A stretch of DNA of 64,000 nt. Source: Anaerolineae bacterium (lineage in GTDB: Bacteria; Chloroflexota; Anaerolineae; Aggregatilineales; Phototrophicaceae). Below the pieces are notes generated by a model. That model was not told the origin of the DNA. It searched no databases and saw only the letters and a program-made list of their open reading frames with translations. Location: the NCBI GenBank assembly GCA_023382675.1, contig JAHDWN010000028.1, forward strand, positions 29,046 to 93,045, given 5' to 3'. Every line of letters begins with the position of its first letter. Within the stretch, counting starts at the first letter, position 1. Shown one piece after another: positions 1-8,772 of this stretch. Both the position numbers and the translations under genes were made by a program.

Positions 1-653
1 CAGTCATCGGGCGCAAGTTCAACGGCTTTCTGGGCAGCATCCAGGGCGGCGTGATAATCGCCGGATTGCAGGTAGACTTCGGCAAGTCCATTGAAGGCCA
101 GCGGCGAATCCGGCGCAAGATCCGTCATCTTCAGGTAATCGCGACGTGCGCGGTCGAGCTTGCCCCACACACGCAAGACCTCGGCGCGGAAGCGATAATG
201 ATTAGCGTCGTTCGGTTCCTGCTTGATCAGCACATCCAGGTTCTTGACAGCTTCCGCATAGTCATTCTTGCGCAGGAGTTTAACCGCCTGCCGGTAGGCC
301 ATGGGCGCACGTGCGCGAAAGATGAAGAGACCGGCGACCAGCCAACCAAGCGAGGCGCCGCCAAGCAGCCACAAATAATCTTGCAGAAAGAAAACGCCCA
401 GAAACAGCGCACCGATAGCAGGCAGCAGGATAGCCGTCCAGCGCGCGCGATCCTCTGGCTCCATGCGTCCGCCGATGATGATGGCTGAGCCGACAATCGC
501 GGCGATGGCGAGCAGCGTCTGGACGGGTCGCACCCAGTCGCCGGCGTCGATGGCAGCATTGAGCACCAGACTCAGCGCGCCAGTAGCGCCAATCAGGATG
601 AAGAGTGCGCGGCTGCGCGCAGGGCCGAGGAAAAGAAGAAACCGCTGGATCAT
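1..653 (-). CDS. TPR-repeat membrane protein, C-terminus cut by window edge
   Basis: The frame opens at an ATG at 653 and runs off the left edge, giving 217 visible residues. Four hydrophobic segments are visible (about residues 15-36, 44-62, 74-91 and 93-112), followed by at least three TPR-like helical pairs from residue 118 on; motifs such as LAEVYLQSGDYHAALDAAQK fit the TPR consensus. The arrangement suggests a membrane-anchored scaffold with a soluble TPR domain. No enzymatic domain is visible. The gene lies downstream of alaX on the same strand, with an 84-base gap that holds a GC-rich hairpin. Partner and function are unknown; the TPR assignment is secure. Confidence 0.8.
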   Translation of the reverse strand, partial: MIQRFLLFLGPARSRALFILIGATGALSLVLNAAIDAGDWVRPVQTLLAIAAIVGSAIIIGGRMEPEDRARWTAILLPAIGALFLGVFFLQDYLWLLGGASLGWLVAGLFIFRARAPMAYRQAVKLLRKNDYAEAVKNLDVLIKQEPNDANHYRFRAEVLRVWGKLDRARRDYLKMTDLAPDSPLAFNGLAEVYLQSGDYHAALDAAQKAVELAPDD

Positions 654-675
654 GGTAGCGCATCCGCTCTCAATC

Positions 676-689
676 GGCGGCGAACCGCC
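676..689 (-). terminator. GC hairpin with TTCG loop between alaX and the TPR gene
   Basis: On the minus strand GGCGG-TTCG-CCGCC forms a perfect five-pair stem with a TTCG loop. No T-run follows, so it may be a weak or factor-dependent terminator, a processing signal or a 5' UTR hairpin of the TPR gene. Only the inverted repeat itself is directly seen. Confidence 0.3.
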
Positions 690-737
690 CTGGAAAAATT
701 ACGCCGCTGTCAGAAATCTCGGGCGATCTTACAGGAA

Positions 738-1451
738 TTACAGCTCTAACTCCACGTAGATCCGCTTGTTGATACCGCCCTTGCTCTTATAGTCGGTGAT
801 GCGAATCGGTCCGACTTCACGCGTATTGGCGACATGCGTGCCGCCATCCGCCTGCAAATCCAGCCCGATGATTTCGACTGTGCGAACTTCGGTGATGCCT
901 TCCGGCAGCAGGTTGATCTTGGTGCGAATAAGATCAGGGATCTGGAAGGCTTCTTCACGCGGCAGAATGCGCACCTGAAGATCGCGCGCGGCTGCAACTT
1001 CTGCGTTGATGCTGGCTTCAATTTCGCGTACCAGATCGCCTTGAAGGCGTTCAAACTCGAAATCCATGCGTCCCTGGAGCGGTTCCATGTTACCGCCGGT
1101 CACGCTCGCGCCATAATCGCGCCAGACGACGCCGCAGAGAATGTGCATGGCTGTGTGGGTGCGCATGAGCTTGTAGCGCCGATCCCAATCAATGACGCCG
1201 CGCACCTGCGTGCCGACGCCGGGCAGGTCGTCGCCTTCAAGCACGTGGACATTGCCCCGCTCGACTTTAGTCAGGGGATAGCGCCTGTCGCCAACCTCAA
1301 TGTAGCCAAGATCATACGGCTGACCGCCGCCACCAGGATAGAAAGCGGTCTGATCCAGCAAGACGCCGCGCTGATCCGGGCGCACCTCCACGACCTGGGC
1401 GGTAAATTCACGCAGATAGCTATCGGTCTGATACAGCAGCTTTGTCATCAT
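738..1451 (-). CDS. alaX: Alanyl-tRNA editing protein AlaX (AlaX-M type)
   Basis: This is a 237-residue free-standing relative of the AlaRS editing domain, which hydrolyses Ser-tRNA(Ala) or Gly-tRNA(Ala). The N-terminal half has the glycine-rich segment FYPGGGGQP (about residues 38-46) typical of AlaX-M. The core has the first zinc pair as HTAMH (His99, His103) and the second as DGGTHV (Asp202, His206). Most family members have Cys where Asp202 stands. The ATG at 1451 overlaps the TGA of the upstream acetyltransferase, with AGGGG just upstream; a second ATG follows directly at 1448. It is translationally coupled to two GNAT genes. Confidence 0.88.
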   Translation of the reverse strand: MMTKLLYQTDSYLREFTAQVVEVRPDQRGVLLDQTAFYPGGGGQPYDLGYIEVGDRRYPLTKVERGNVHVLEGDDLPGVGTQVRGVIDWDRRYKLMRTHTAMHILCGVVWRDYGASVTGGNMEPLQGRMDFEFERLQGDLVREIEASINAEVAAARDLQVRILPREEAFQIPDLIRTKINLLPEGITEVRTVEIIGLDLQADGGTHVANTREVGPIRITDYKSKGGINKRIYVELEL

Positions 1452-1957
1452 GAGTTCCCCTTGTTGACAGGCGTGCGCATTCGCACCATGACCGGCTCAC
1501 TTTCCAGCGCGCGCCAGAACGCCAGCCCTTCGGCATTGAGCGCCGCCACGTGCAGCTCATAATAGGTAACACCGCGCTCCTGAAACCAGGTCATCAACGC
1601 CTCGACCAGCCGCCGTCCAATGCCATGCCGGCGATAGGCTGCATCGACGTAAATATCGGCCAGAAAACCACTGGGCTCCTGCTCGAAAACGTCAGGCACG
1701 AGATCAACAATCATCCCCAGCACAAAACCGACAACCTGACCACCGGCATCCGCGACCAGCAAGCGCGCGAACGGATCGTCGAGCTTGTCGTACAAACGGC
1801 GGGCATAACGCCGCCCGCCATTGGGCACAGCGGATGGCAAACGATCATCCAGAGCAACGTGATAATCTACGAGGCGAGTCCACAGACGGCCAACAGCTTC
1901 GATGTCCGCCGTTACCGCCGGGCGAATTACGACCGAATCCACAACCACTCCATCCAT
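1448..1957 (-). CDS. GNAT-family N-acetyltransferase
   Basis: A 169-residue protein with a full GNAT fold. The acetyl-CoA motif A is RRHGIGRRLVE at residues 109-119, preceded by a strand reading FLADIYVDAAY. The C-terminal motif B region contains NAEGLAFWRALE. The ATG at 1957 overlaps the end of the upstream GNAT gene by 31 bases; GTG codons a few residues in are alternative starts that shorten the overlap. It ends in an ATGA overlap with alaX, so the three genes are probably one transcript. The acyl acceptor cannot be told from sequence. Confidence 0.85.
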   Translation of the reverse strand: MDGVVVDSVVIRPAVTADIEAVGRLWTRLVDYHVALDDRLPSAVPNGGRRYARRLYDKLDDPFARLLVADAGGQVVGFVLGMIVDLVPDVFEQEPSGFLADIYVDAAYRRHGIGRRLVEALMTWFQERGVTYYELHVAALNAEGLAFWRALESEPVMVRMRTPVNKGNS

Positions 1958-2400
1958 GGTGCCGCTCCCAGGGATCGCCAGAAGGCCTGTTCGACCGCGC
2001 TTTGCCGGTGTACCTGGACGACGATATGTTCAACAGACTGTGCATTAAACCATGTACGCGCTGCATCGACCAGAGCACGGGCCGCGCCAGGATGATAATC
2101 ATGCAAATCAACGGCCATATCGATAATGACGCCAAGCTGTGCGGGACTCATCCCCGGCAGCACCCATTGAATCTGCCCGACCAGATAGCCACAGAGCGCC
2201 TGATTGCTTTCAACAACGAATATGCCGTAGTGCGGATCGACCAACCAGCGTGCAAGTGCGTGCTCCCACGCAGTGCGGGCATCCGGTGCAAGCTGGATGC
2301 GCTGATCTTGCTGCGCCAGCAGGACAGCTTTGTCATACCAGACACCGCTCAGAACGGATAAATCATCGGGCGTAGCGAGGCGTGTGAGTAGCTGGTTCAT
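1927..2400 (-). CDS. GNAT-like acetyltransferase with degenerate acetyl-CoA loop
   Basis: A 157-residue protein starting at the ATG at 2400 (MNQLLTRLATPDD), which fits the GNAT N-terminus better than an upstream in-frame extension. A strand-loop-helix equivalent to motif A reads DLHDYHPGAARALVDAAR: Gly and Ala replace the usual Q/R-x-x-G-x-G/A pattern, so acetyl-CoA binding may be altered. The C-terminus has the FWRSLGA element common to GNATs. It is first in a three-gene run with another GNAT and alaX and probably arose with its neighbour by duplication. Its substrate is unknown. Confidence 0.7.
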   Translation of the reverse strand: MNQLLTRLATPDDLSVLSGVWYDKAVLLAQQDQRIQLAPDARTAWEHALARWLVDPHYGIFVVESNQALCGYLVGQIQWVLPGMSPAQLGVIIDMAVDLHDYHPGAARALVDAARTWFNAQSVEHIVVQVHRQSAVEQAFWRSLGAAPWMEWLWIRS

Positions 2401-2534
2401 ACGAGTCTTGGGCCTGATCCGGGCGAAGCATAGCATCCTAGACACCACGAATCAAGCGCAGCATCGTTTTGAGGAAATCCTCTCAGTACATTGTTCGTAC
2501 ATACATCAGCGCTGAAATCGCGTAGACTTGAACT

Positions 2535-4826
2535 ATGGCGATTTCAACGGCTCCTACAAGCGACCTGCCGATCTGGATGCGGCGCGCTCTGCGCAAGACC
2601 GATTGGGCTGGGCTGCTGAGCATAGCCTTCAGCGTGTTGATCGCGCTGCCAATGCTGCTGCAGCCAGGTTTGCCGCGCACCAACGACAGCGAACATTATG
2701 TATTCCAGACCGAGAACACTGCCGCCGCGCTGCAAGAAGGCCGCTGGTATCCGCGCTGGTCGCCTCACGTCCTGGGTGGCTACGGCGCACCGCTGCCGCA
2801 TTATTATCCCCAGGGCGCGGCTTACGCAGCAGCACTCACGCAAATCGTGATCGCGGGCGATCCGGTTGCCGCCGTTCAGATCGTCTCCGCGCTCGCCTTG
2901 ACCTTCGCCGGGATGACCGTTTATACGCTGGTAGCCCGGCGCGCGGGCGCGGCTGCCGGTCTGATCGCCAATCTGTTGTACAGCTTCAGCCCATATACCG
3001 GCCTGATCGCGCCTTATGTCCTGGGCGACTTGCCCGCCGTGATCAGCCTCTGGCTGCTGCCGGCGCTGCTCTGGGGTCTCGACCGCCTGCTAAGCGGTCG
3101 CCAGCCATTCGACTTCGCGCTTGTGAGCCTGACAATCGGCGCGCTCGTCATGACCGACCTCCGCTTCACCGCTGCCGGTTTGTGTCTTGGCGCGATCCTT
3201 ATCGCCTGGCGTGTGACCGCCCCGGATCGCCAGGGTGTGCGCTGGCGAGCAGCAATCGTGGCGCTTGGATCGGGCGTCGGATTGGCTGCCTGTTTCTGGC
3301 TACCGGCGCTGGTCGAAATCAATGCAGTTCGCTGGCAGATGGTGAGCGCCCCCATGAACGGCAGACTGAGTTTGCCGGGACTGCTGGCCCCTCTCGGTCA
3401 ACCTGATCCGGCGCTGCTTTTCCCCACCCCGCAATGGACGCTGGGCACACCACTGGTGCTCTTCAGTCTGGCAGCCGGGCTGCTGATGCTGCGCAGGCGA
3501 TCACGCGGGTCATTCCAGGCGTTGTTTCTGATGGTAGGGCTGCTGACCGGGCTGATCGCCCTCGTGATCATGCCGGAGCAGACCTGGCTGCTCGGCGTCA
3601 TGACGCTGTGCCTGTCGATTGGTGCAAGCAGTGTCGCCGAGGTCTACCTGGACGCATCCGCGCGCCGTCGTGGCTGGCTGTTCACTCTCCTCTGCCTGGT
3701 GATCGTCGCGGCTGCGCTGCCGATCTGGCTGTTTCCGTTTTCTACCAAATCCTTCGGGAGCGCTGCGCCCGCTGCGCAGATAGAGTATGAACTCCAGGGC
3801 TTCGGGATCGCAGGTCTGCCGCGCGGTCTGCTCCTGCCTACAACGCTGTCACCGGGCCTGGGTCTGAACCGCGCGCTGATTAATGGCTATCGAACGGGCG
3901 ACATCAGCAAGATCGACATGCTGTATCTCAATTCCAACGTGCAGATTGGATTTCTGGAGCACACTTCGCACAGCGACCGCCTGCAAGTGCAAACGTATGC
4001 CCCGACCGAATTCACGGTGCTGACCGCTTATTTTCCCGGCTGGACAGCGAGCACCAACAGCGGCAGAGTCAGACTGGAACAAGACGCCGACACCGGACTG
4101 ATTTCGATTGCGTTCGACGAGGCATTGACGACAGAGCTGAACCTGCGGCTCGACACGACTCCGATTCGCGCCATCGCCTGGGCAGGGAGTTGGGCATCGT
4201 TGGCGCTGGTGGCTTTGATGACAAGACGGCGCGCGAAACATCACCAGCCGTTCCTGACCGAATATCCTCTCTTGCGTCACCAGGAAATTCGCGCGGTGAC
4301 GGTGCTTTTCGTGCTCGTAGCACTCACCGCCCTTTTAGGCTTTTCCGGCGTGCTCGATGGCCTGCGAACAGAATCCGGCAGTTCGCTCAGCGGCAGCACG
4401 CCGATTTGGGCGCGCACGGACTCAGGTTTGGAAATGGCCTCATTCCAGATCGCTAATCCCACCGTTCGGCCTGGAGACACGCTGAACCTGACAAGCTACT
4501 GGCGAACCGTTCGCGCCTTAACAGAGGATTACCACATCAGCATCGATCTGGTCGATGCCGGCACGGGGCAATTGATTACGTATACTAATCCTCATGAGCC
4601 AGGCAATTATCCGACCCCGCGCTGGTCAACAGCGCGCCTCGTCCGCGATGACTACGCCCTGGCAATCCCCGACGATGCACCGGCAGCAGACGCAATCGTG
4701 CGTATCGAGGTCATCGCGTGCGATAATGTCTGCGACCCGGCTACGCGGCTGACGTTCTTCGACAGCAACGGCGCTGTGCTGGGTCAGACTCTGGAGCTTT
4801 CCACGCGGGTCTCTATCGCGCCATAG
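2535..4826 (+). CDS. Large polytopic membrane protein, GT-C / PTPS-related type
   Basis: A 763-residue protein with about ten or more hydrophobic segments. After TM1 (about 27-45) comes an acidic first loop, TNDSEHY (residues 49-55), then HYYPQGAAY (about 89-97). This layout is typical of GT-C-like glycosyltransferases and of the 6-pyruvoyl-tetrahydropterin-synthase-related membrane family, where an acidic residue in the first outer loop is catalytic. After a middle membrane block, a soluble segment rich in beta strands is followed by another TM and a C-terminal beta-sandwich-like domain. The likely role is sugar transfer from a lipid-linked donor at the outer face; acceptor and sugar are unknown. 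It stands divergent from the GNAT genes. Confidence 0.6.
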   Translation: MAISTAPTSDLPIWMRRALRKTDWAGLLSIAFSVLIALPMLLQPGLPRTNDSEHYVFQTENTAAALQEGRWYPRWSPHVLGGYGAPLPHYYPQGAAYAAALTQIVIAGDPVAAVQIVSALALTFAGMTVYTLVARRAGAAAGLIANLLYSFSPYTGLIAPYVLGDLPAVISLWLLPALLWGLDRLLSGRQPFDFALVSLTIGALVMTDLRFTAAGLCLGAILIAWRVTAPDRQGVRWRAAIVALGSGVGLAACFWLPALVEINAVRWQMVSAPMNGRLSLPGLLAPLGQPDPALLFPTPQWTLGTPLVLFSLAAGLLMLRRRSRGSFQALFLMVGLLTGLIALVIMPEQTWLLGVMTLCLSIGASSVAEVYLDASARRRGWLFTLLCLVIVAAALPIWLFPFSTKSFGSAAPAAQIEYELQGFGIAGLPRGLLLPTTLSPGLGLNRALINGYRTGDISKIDMLYLNSNVQIGFLEHTSHSDRLQVQTYAPTEFTVLTAYFPGWTASTNSGRVRLEQDADTGLISIAFDEALTTELNLRLDTTPIRAIAWAGSWASLALVALMTRRRAKHHQPFLTEYPLLRHQEIRAVTVLFVLVALTALLGFSGVLDGLRTESGSSLSGSTPIWARTDSGLEMASFQIANPTVRPGDTLNLTSYWRTVRALTEDYHISIDLVDAGTGQLITYTNPHEPGNYPTPRWSTARLVRDDYALAIPDDAPAADAIVRIEVIACDNVCDPATRLTFFDSNGAVLGQTLELSTRVSIAP

Positions 4827-4838
4827 CCACAAGATCGT

Positions 4839-4844
4839 TATAAT
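4839..4844 (+). promoter_or_regulatory. TATAAT -10 hexamer upstream of small TPR gene
   Basis: A perfect TATAAT lies 35 bases before the GTG at 4880. The -35 region at normal spacing is poor, so only the -10 is supported. Confidence 0.4.
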
Positions 4845-4879
4845 GGCGCGGTTCGTGTCATCGATAAGGACAAAACGCA

Positions 4880-5176
4880 GTGGAAGATCAATACGCCGCA
4901 GAAATCGGACGGGCTTGGGCGCATTTGCGTCAGGGAAACGCGACAGACGCCTTGCACGAGTTCGAGGAAATCCTGAAATCAGCGCCGAGCCACGTCGATG
5001 CCCTGTATGGGCTGGGCCTGACACGCGTGGCACAAGGACAAAAAGAAACCGCGCACAGCACCTTTCAGAAATGCCTGGAAATAGTCGATAAAGAGCGTGC
5101 CAAGGGCCATAACGACCGCTGGGAAATGCTCCAGCGCATGATCAGCCAGCGCGTAAAAGAGACAAAATCAGCTTGA
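4880..5176 (+). CDS. Small TPR protein
   Basis: A 98-residue protein made of two TPR units (about residues 3-36 and 39-70) with a charged C-terminal helix. The start is GTG at 4880, preceded by AAGGA at a good distance. The segment HVDALYGLGLTRVAQGQ has the small-large pattern of TPR helices. No other domain is present, so it is probably an adaptor. It ends seven bases before the URO-D-fold gene, suggesting co-transcription with that gene and rsmD. Confidence 0.75.
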   Translation: MEDQYAAEIGRAWAHLRQGNATDALHEFEEILKSAPSHVDALYGLGLTRVAQGQKETAHSTFQKCLEIVDKERAKGHNDRWEMLQRMISQRVKETKSA

Positions 5177-5183
5177 TGGGACA

Positions 5184-6170
5184 ATGAACAAACGCGAGCG
5201 TCTGGAACGCACGATTGCTGGAGAGCCGAGCGACCGCCCCCCCGTTGCGCTTTGGCGGCATTATCCAGGTGATGATCTACGCGCCGCCGATCTGGCCCAG
5301 ACGTTCATTGAGGAGCAACGTGCGTTTGATTGGGACATCGCGTGCCTGATGCCGGGATCGACCTATCAGGTGATCGATTATGGCATCCACGAAATCTGGC
5401 ACGGCACCGCTGATGGCGAGCGCGAGATCACGCGGCGCAGTGTTGCGCGGTCGCTCGACTGGACGGAGCTGCGCAGCCTTGACCCAACACGCGGCGGGCA
5501 CGGGCGACAGATTGAGTGCGTACGCATGGTGTGCGCGGCGCTTGAAGATACGCCGGTGCTGCTGACGATATACAGCCCGCTGGCGCAGGCGGAGATGCTG
5601 GCAGGCCAGGAATTGTTGCTGCGCCATCTACGGACACAAAGCGACCGCCTCAAGAGTGGATTGAACATTCTGACGGAAAATCTGCTCCGCTTCATTGAAG
5701 CATTGCGCAAACTGCCGCTGGCCGGAGTATGCTACGTGATACGCCATGCCAATTACGACACGCTGGCGGAAGATGAGTACCGGGCATTTGGTTATCCATA
5801 CGACAAACAGATTCTGGCGGCGGTGCCGCAGCGCTGGTGGCTGAATACCATGTGTGTGCAAGGAGTAACACCGATGCTTCGCCTGACGAGCAGCCTGCCG
5901 GGGCAAGTCATGCAGTGGCGTGATCGTGATGGCGAGCCGGATATTGCCGCAGGCAAATCGCTGTGTACGGGTGCAGTCTGCGGTGGGTTATCGAGTGAGC
6001 AAGATCTGTACCTGGGTACACCAACGAGCATCCGTGACACCGCACGCGACGCGCTGCAGCGAGTCAACCAGCGGCGATTGATCCTCTCGACGGGCAGCCC
6101 GGCGCTGCCTGCGACTCCGCGTTCGAACGCACGTGCCCTGCGCGCCGTCGTTGAACCCGCGAGCGTGTAA
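5184..6170 (+). CDS. Uroporphyrinogen decarboxylase (URO-D) fold protein
   Basis: A 328-residue protein that begins MNKRERLERTIAGEPSDRPP, the standard opening of URO-D superfamily members. The C-terminus ILSTGSPALPATPRSNARA matches the family's glycine/proline loop before the last helix (usually GC...TP..N). The body is TIM-barrel-like, with recognisable strands around VLLTIYSPLAQ and WWLNTMC. It lacks the full HemE substrate-binding pattern and no other haem genes are nearby. It is therefore better called a URO-D-family decarboxylase or methyltransferase-like protein than HemE. It sits between a small TPR gene and rsmD, one base before the latter. Confidence 0.75.
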   Translation: MNKRERLERTIAGEPSDRPPVALWRHYPGDDLRAADLAQTFIEEQRAFDWDIACLMPGSTYQVIDYGIHEIWHGTADGEREITRRSVARSLDWTELRSLDPTRGGHGRQIECVRMVCAALEDTPVLLTIYSPLAQAEMLAGQELLLRHLRTQSDRLKSGLNILTENLLRFIEALRKLPLAGVCYVIRHANYDTLAEDEYRAFGYPYDKQILAAVPQRWWLNTMCVQGVTPMLRLTSSLPGQVMQWRDRDGEPDIAAGKSLCTGAVCGGLSSEQDLYLGTPTSIRDTARDALQRVNQRRLILSTGSPALPATPRSNARALRAVVEPASV

Positions 6171-6171
6171 A

Positions 6172-6756
6172 ATGTCTATTCGTGTCATCGCCGGTAGCGC
6201 CAAAGGTAAACAGCTTAAACTCGTGCCGGGCGACAGCACACGCCCGATCATGGATCGCGTCAAGGAAGCGCTGTTCAACATCATTGGCCGGGATATATAC
6301 GATGCCGTCGTCTGCGATCTGTTTGCGGGCACAGGTAGCGTCGGCATCGAGGCGCTGAGCCGGGGTGCGCGCCGTGCCTGGTTTTACGACCTTGACCGCA
6401 AAGCGATTGAGACGATCCACACCAATCTGGCGCTGACGAAGCTCGCCGACAAGGCCAGCGTCCGGCGCGCTGACGCCTTCGCACTGTTGAAGCAACCGCC
6501 AGCCGCGCCGTTCACGCTGATCTACATCGCCCCACCACAGTACAAGGGAATGTGGTCGAAAATCTTGCAGCTTCTCGATGAGGAAGCCGCGTGGACGCCA
6601 ACAGGAACGACTATCATCGCCCAGATCGACCCCAGCGAACATGAGACACTGGCGCTCAAGCGGTTGCATCTCTACGACGAGCGCAAATATGGGAACACGC
6701 TGCTCCTGTTTTACGAAGCAGCGCCACAAACGCCAGAGGACGCCCAGGCAGAATAG
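6172..6756 (+). CDS. rsmD: 16S rRNA (guanine966-N2)-methyltransferase RsmD
   Basis: A 194-residue class I SAM methyltransferase. I start it at the ATG at 6172, one base after the URO-D stop, because the family N-terminus is (M)xxRVIAGSAKGxxL. SAM motif I is DLFAGTGSVGIEAL (residues 49-62). Motif IV, usually N/D-PP-Y/F, reads IAPPQYKG (119-126), with Ala where the target-base-binding Asp/Asn is expected. RsmD methylates G966 of 16S rRNA on the assembling 30S subunit. The length fits the family. It converges with the CCA nucleotidyltransferase gene, with only five bases between the stop codons. Confidence 0.88.
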   Translation: MSIRVIAGSAKGKQLKLVPGDSTRPIMDRVKEALFNIIGRDIYDAVVCDLFAGTGSVGIEALSRGARRAWFYDLDRKAIETIHTNLALTKLADKASVRRADAFALLKQPPAAPFTLIYIAPPQYKGMWSKILQLLDEEAAWTPTGTTIIAQIDPSEHETLALKRLHLYDERKYGNTLLLFYEAAPQTPEDAQAE

Positions 6757-6761
6757 CGCGC

Positions 6762-8183
6762 TTAATCTTGAGGAGACTCTAAATGCTTGCGCGCGAACGC
6801 CAGCGCATCATCCGCTGTTGTCACAGTACCGATGACCTGTGCCTCGCGAATGGCTTCGAGCAGCCTGCCGACAATCGGGCCAGGCTTGAGCGAAAGGGCT
6901 TTCATCAACGCACCACCATCGACCAGAACCGGCGGCTCTACCACCTCGACGTAGTGATCGAAATAGGCTTCGAGGCGCGTACGGGCGCGCTCAATCCGCC
7001 GAATCCAATCGTCCTGATCGATTTCAAGGCCTTTGTCCGCGAGATAGCCAGCAAGTTCAAGGATAACAACGTCGATGCCCGCGGCGCCCAGCCTGCGCCA
7101 GTAGCGATGAAGCCCCAGCACAGACAGATCATCTTGCGGCTGATCCTCGGCGAAATAGCGCAGGATCAGATTCAGGCGGTCGCGTTCCCGGTTGCTGAGC
7201 GGCATCAGGGCGGCGCGCTTGTCGGCAGCGTCCGGCGGGACGGCATGTAAGAGCAATATCGCAAACGTGAGCAGCGCCAGGTGAGATCTATCGTCAGCCC
7301 AGCCTTCATCCAGGTGTACCTGCACCTGTTGGCGATAGCGATCCAGGCCCATCACGATCATGCCCAGGCTGAAGCGGGCAGCCGTTTCGTCCGTGCGCCG
7401 CGGACTGATAGTCAGGTAGACGTCGCCGAGCCGTTCGATCATCGTCAGCGCGCGCTGCCAGGTGTTGCGCTCGTGCAGATGCTGCGCTTCCGGCAGGATA
7501 ATCTTGAGCAGGCCGAGCACATCCGCGACTTTGAGCGCAGCGGCAGCTTTCGGCAGCGCCAACAGCCGGAAGAACTCGTCGCGGGCGCGCTCTGGTGACA
7601 CGTTTTCCAGACGGGACGCTTGCGCACGCACTGCCGCCAGCGTTGTGGGTTCAATGCGGAAACCCAGTTGGACGCTCTGGCGCACCGCCCGCAGCGCCCG
7701 CACCGGATCGTCCGCGATTGCGCCGGGTTTGCACTGGCGCAGCAGCCTGACGCGCGCATCCTCTGCGCCGCCCATGGGATCGATGAGGCGCTGTGGATCA
7801 TCCAGCAGATCGACGGCCATCGCGTTGATAGTGAAATCGCGATCAACGAGATCGGCGGTGAGGCCATCACCACGGAAACGTGCCACATCGATGACGAGTT
7901 TGCCTTGCGGCAGCTCAACGATGGCGCGCCCGACGCTGCGCTCAGTGTCGAGCGGATAGTACGCACCGCCGAGTGCGTTGGCGATCCGGCGCGCCAGCCT
8001 CAGGCCATCATCCGGCGTGGCCAGATCCAGGTCTTTGAGCGGCAGGCGCAGCCAGGCATCGCGCACCGCCCCTCCGACCGCGTAAGCCGGGATCTGTAAG
8101 GACGCGATTTGTTCGAAAAGATCCAGCGCTGCATCCGACCAGACAAGCGGCAAAGGCATCGGGCGGCGTTCGTCGTCACCCAT
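6762..8183 (-). CDS. cca: CCA tRNA nucleotidyltransferase / poly(A) polymerase family protein
   Basis: A 473-residue class II nucleotidyltransferase. The active-site signature is GGAVRD (37-42) with DLD (51-53), followed by VIDVARFR (97-104) and VDRDFTINAMA (113-123), the ribose-recognition block. The RNA-binding neck holds DDPVRALRAVRQ and SPERARDEFFRLL. These are the class II motifs A-D that add CCA to tRNA 3' ends. No HD phosphohydrolase motif is apparent in the C-terminal half. CCA-adding versus A-adding only cannot be separated by eye. It overlaps the end of hpt by eight bases and is coupled to it. Confidence 0.85.
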   Translation of the reverse strand: MGDDERRPMPLPLVWSDAALDLFEQIASLQIPAYAVGGAVRDAWLRLPLKDLDLATPDDGLRLARRIANALGGAYYPLDTERSVGRAIVELPQGKLVIDVARFRGDGLTADLVDRDFTINAMAVDLLDDPQRLIDPMGGAEDARVRLLRQCKPGAIADDPVRALRAVRQSVQLGFRIEPTTLAAVRAQASRLENVSPERARDEFFRLLALPKAAAALKVADVLGLLKIILPEAQHLHERNTWQRALTMIERLGDVYLTISPRRTDETAARFSLGMIVMGLDRYRQQVQVHLDEGWADDRSHLALLTFAILLLHAVPPDAADKRAALMPLSNRERDRLNLILRYFAEDQPQDDLSVLGLHRYWRRLGAAGIDVVILELAGYLADKGLEIDQDDWIRRIERARTRLEAYFDHYVEVVEPPVLVDGGALMKALSLKPGPIVGRLLEAIREAQVIGTVTTADDALAFARKHLESPQD

Positions 8184-8736
8184 TCAGGACGACTCCCGGC
8201 TTGACGACGCCGATAAAGGGCAAGTTGCGGAACTTCTCATCCAGATCGAGGCCGTAGCCGAAAACGAACTTGTCCTCGATGACGAAGCCAATGTAATCGA
8301 TAGGAATGTCGATGGTGCGGCGTGAGGGCTTATCGAGCAGCGTGCAGAGTTTGACGCTGGCGGGATTGCGCGCTGCCAGCATGTCCATGACGAACTTGAG
8401 CGTGTGCCCACTGTCGATGATGTCTTCGACAATCAACAGGTGTTTATCGCTGACCTGCTCCGATAGATCCATGACGATGCGAACGTCGCCAGTCGACGCC
8501 CGCGCGCCCCGCCCATAAGCGCTGACCGCCAGGAAGTCGATCTCGTGAGGCACGTCGATGTGGCGCATCAAGTCGGTCAGGAACATGACGCCACCTTTCA
8601 AGATGCAGATGAGCATAAGCTGGCCAACGTTGGCGTAATCATGGGAGATTGAGACACCTAATTCGGCGATCCGGGCTTGCAGCCGCACTTCATCGATCAA
8701 CACCTCTTGCAAGTAAGGTTCATAGGCTGGGGTCAT
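8176..8736 (-). CDS. hpt: Hypoxanthine phosphoribosyltransferase
   Basis: A 186-residue type I phosphoribosyltransferase. The PRPP-binding loop is VEDIIDSGHT at residues 103-112, the pyrophosphate loop lies at ILKGGVMF (45-52), and the hood residues near the N-terminus fit HPRT. It salvages hypoxanthine or guanine to IMP or GMP. The ATG at 8736 follows AAGGAGCC. Together with the downstream nucleotidyltransferase it makes a two-gene leftward operon, and it diverges from the uridine-kinase-like gene. In many bacteria hpt neighbours tilS and ftsH; neither is here. Confidence 0.93.
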   Translation of the reverse strand: MTPAYEPYLQEVLIDEVRLQARIAELGVSISHDYANVGQLMLICILKGGVMFLTDLMRHIDVPHEIDFLAVSAYGRGARASTGDVRIVMDLSEQVSDKHLLIVEDIIDSGHTLKFVMDMLAARNPASVKLCTLLDKPSRRTIDIPIDYIGFVIEDKFVFGYGLDLDEKFRNLPFIGVVKPGVVLNG

Positions 8737-8766
8737 CTTCGAGGCTCCTTACGCGACTTATCGCGG

Positions 8767-8772
8767 ATTATA
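8767..8772 (-). promoter_or_regulatory. TATAAT -10 hexamer of the hpt promoter
   Basis: The minus strand reads TATAAT about 30 bases upstream of the hpt ATG. The -35 at 17-base spacing is weak (GCGAAT). Confidence 0.5.

Noticed and set aside
2449..2534. Promoter and small hairpin GAGGA-AA-TCCTC before the GT-C-like gene
   Set aside because: The five-pair stem is short and no -35/-10 pair at normal spacing was convincing.
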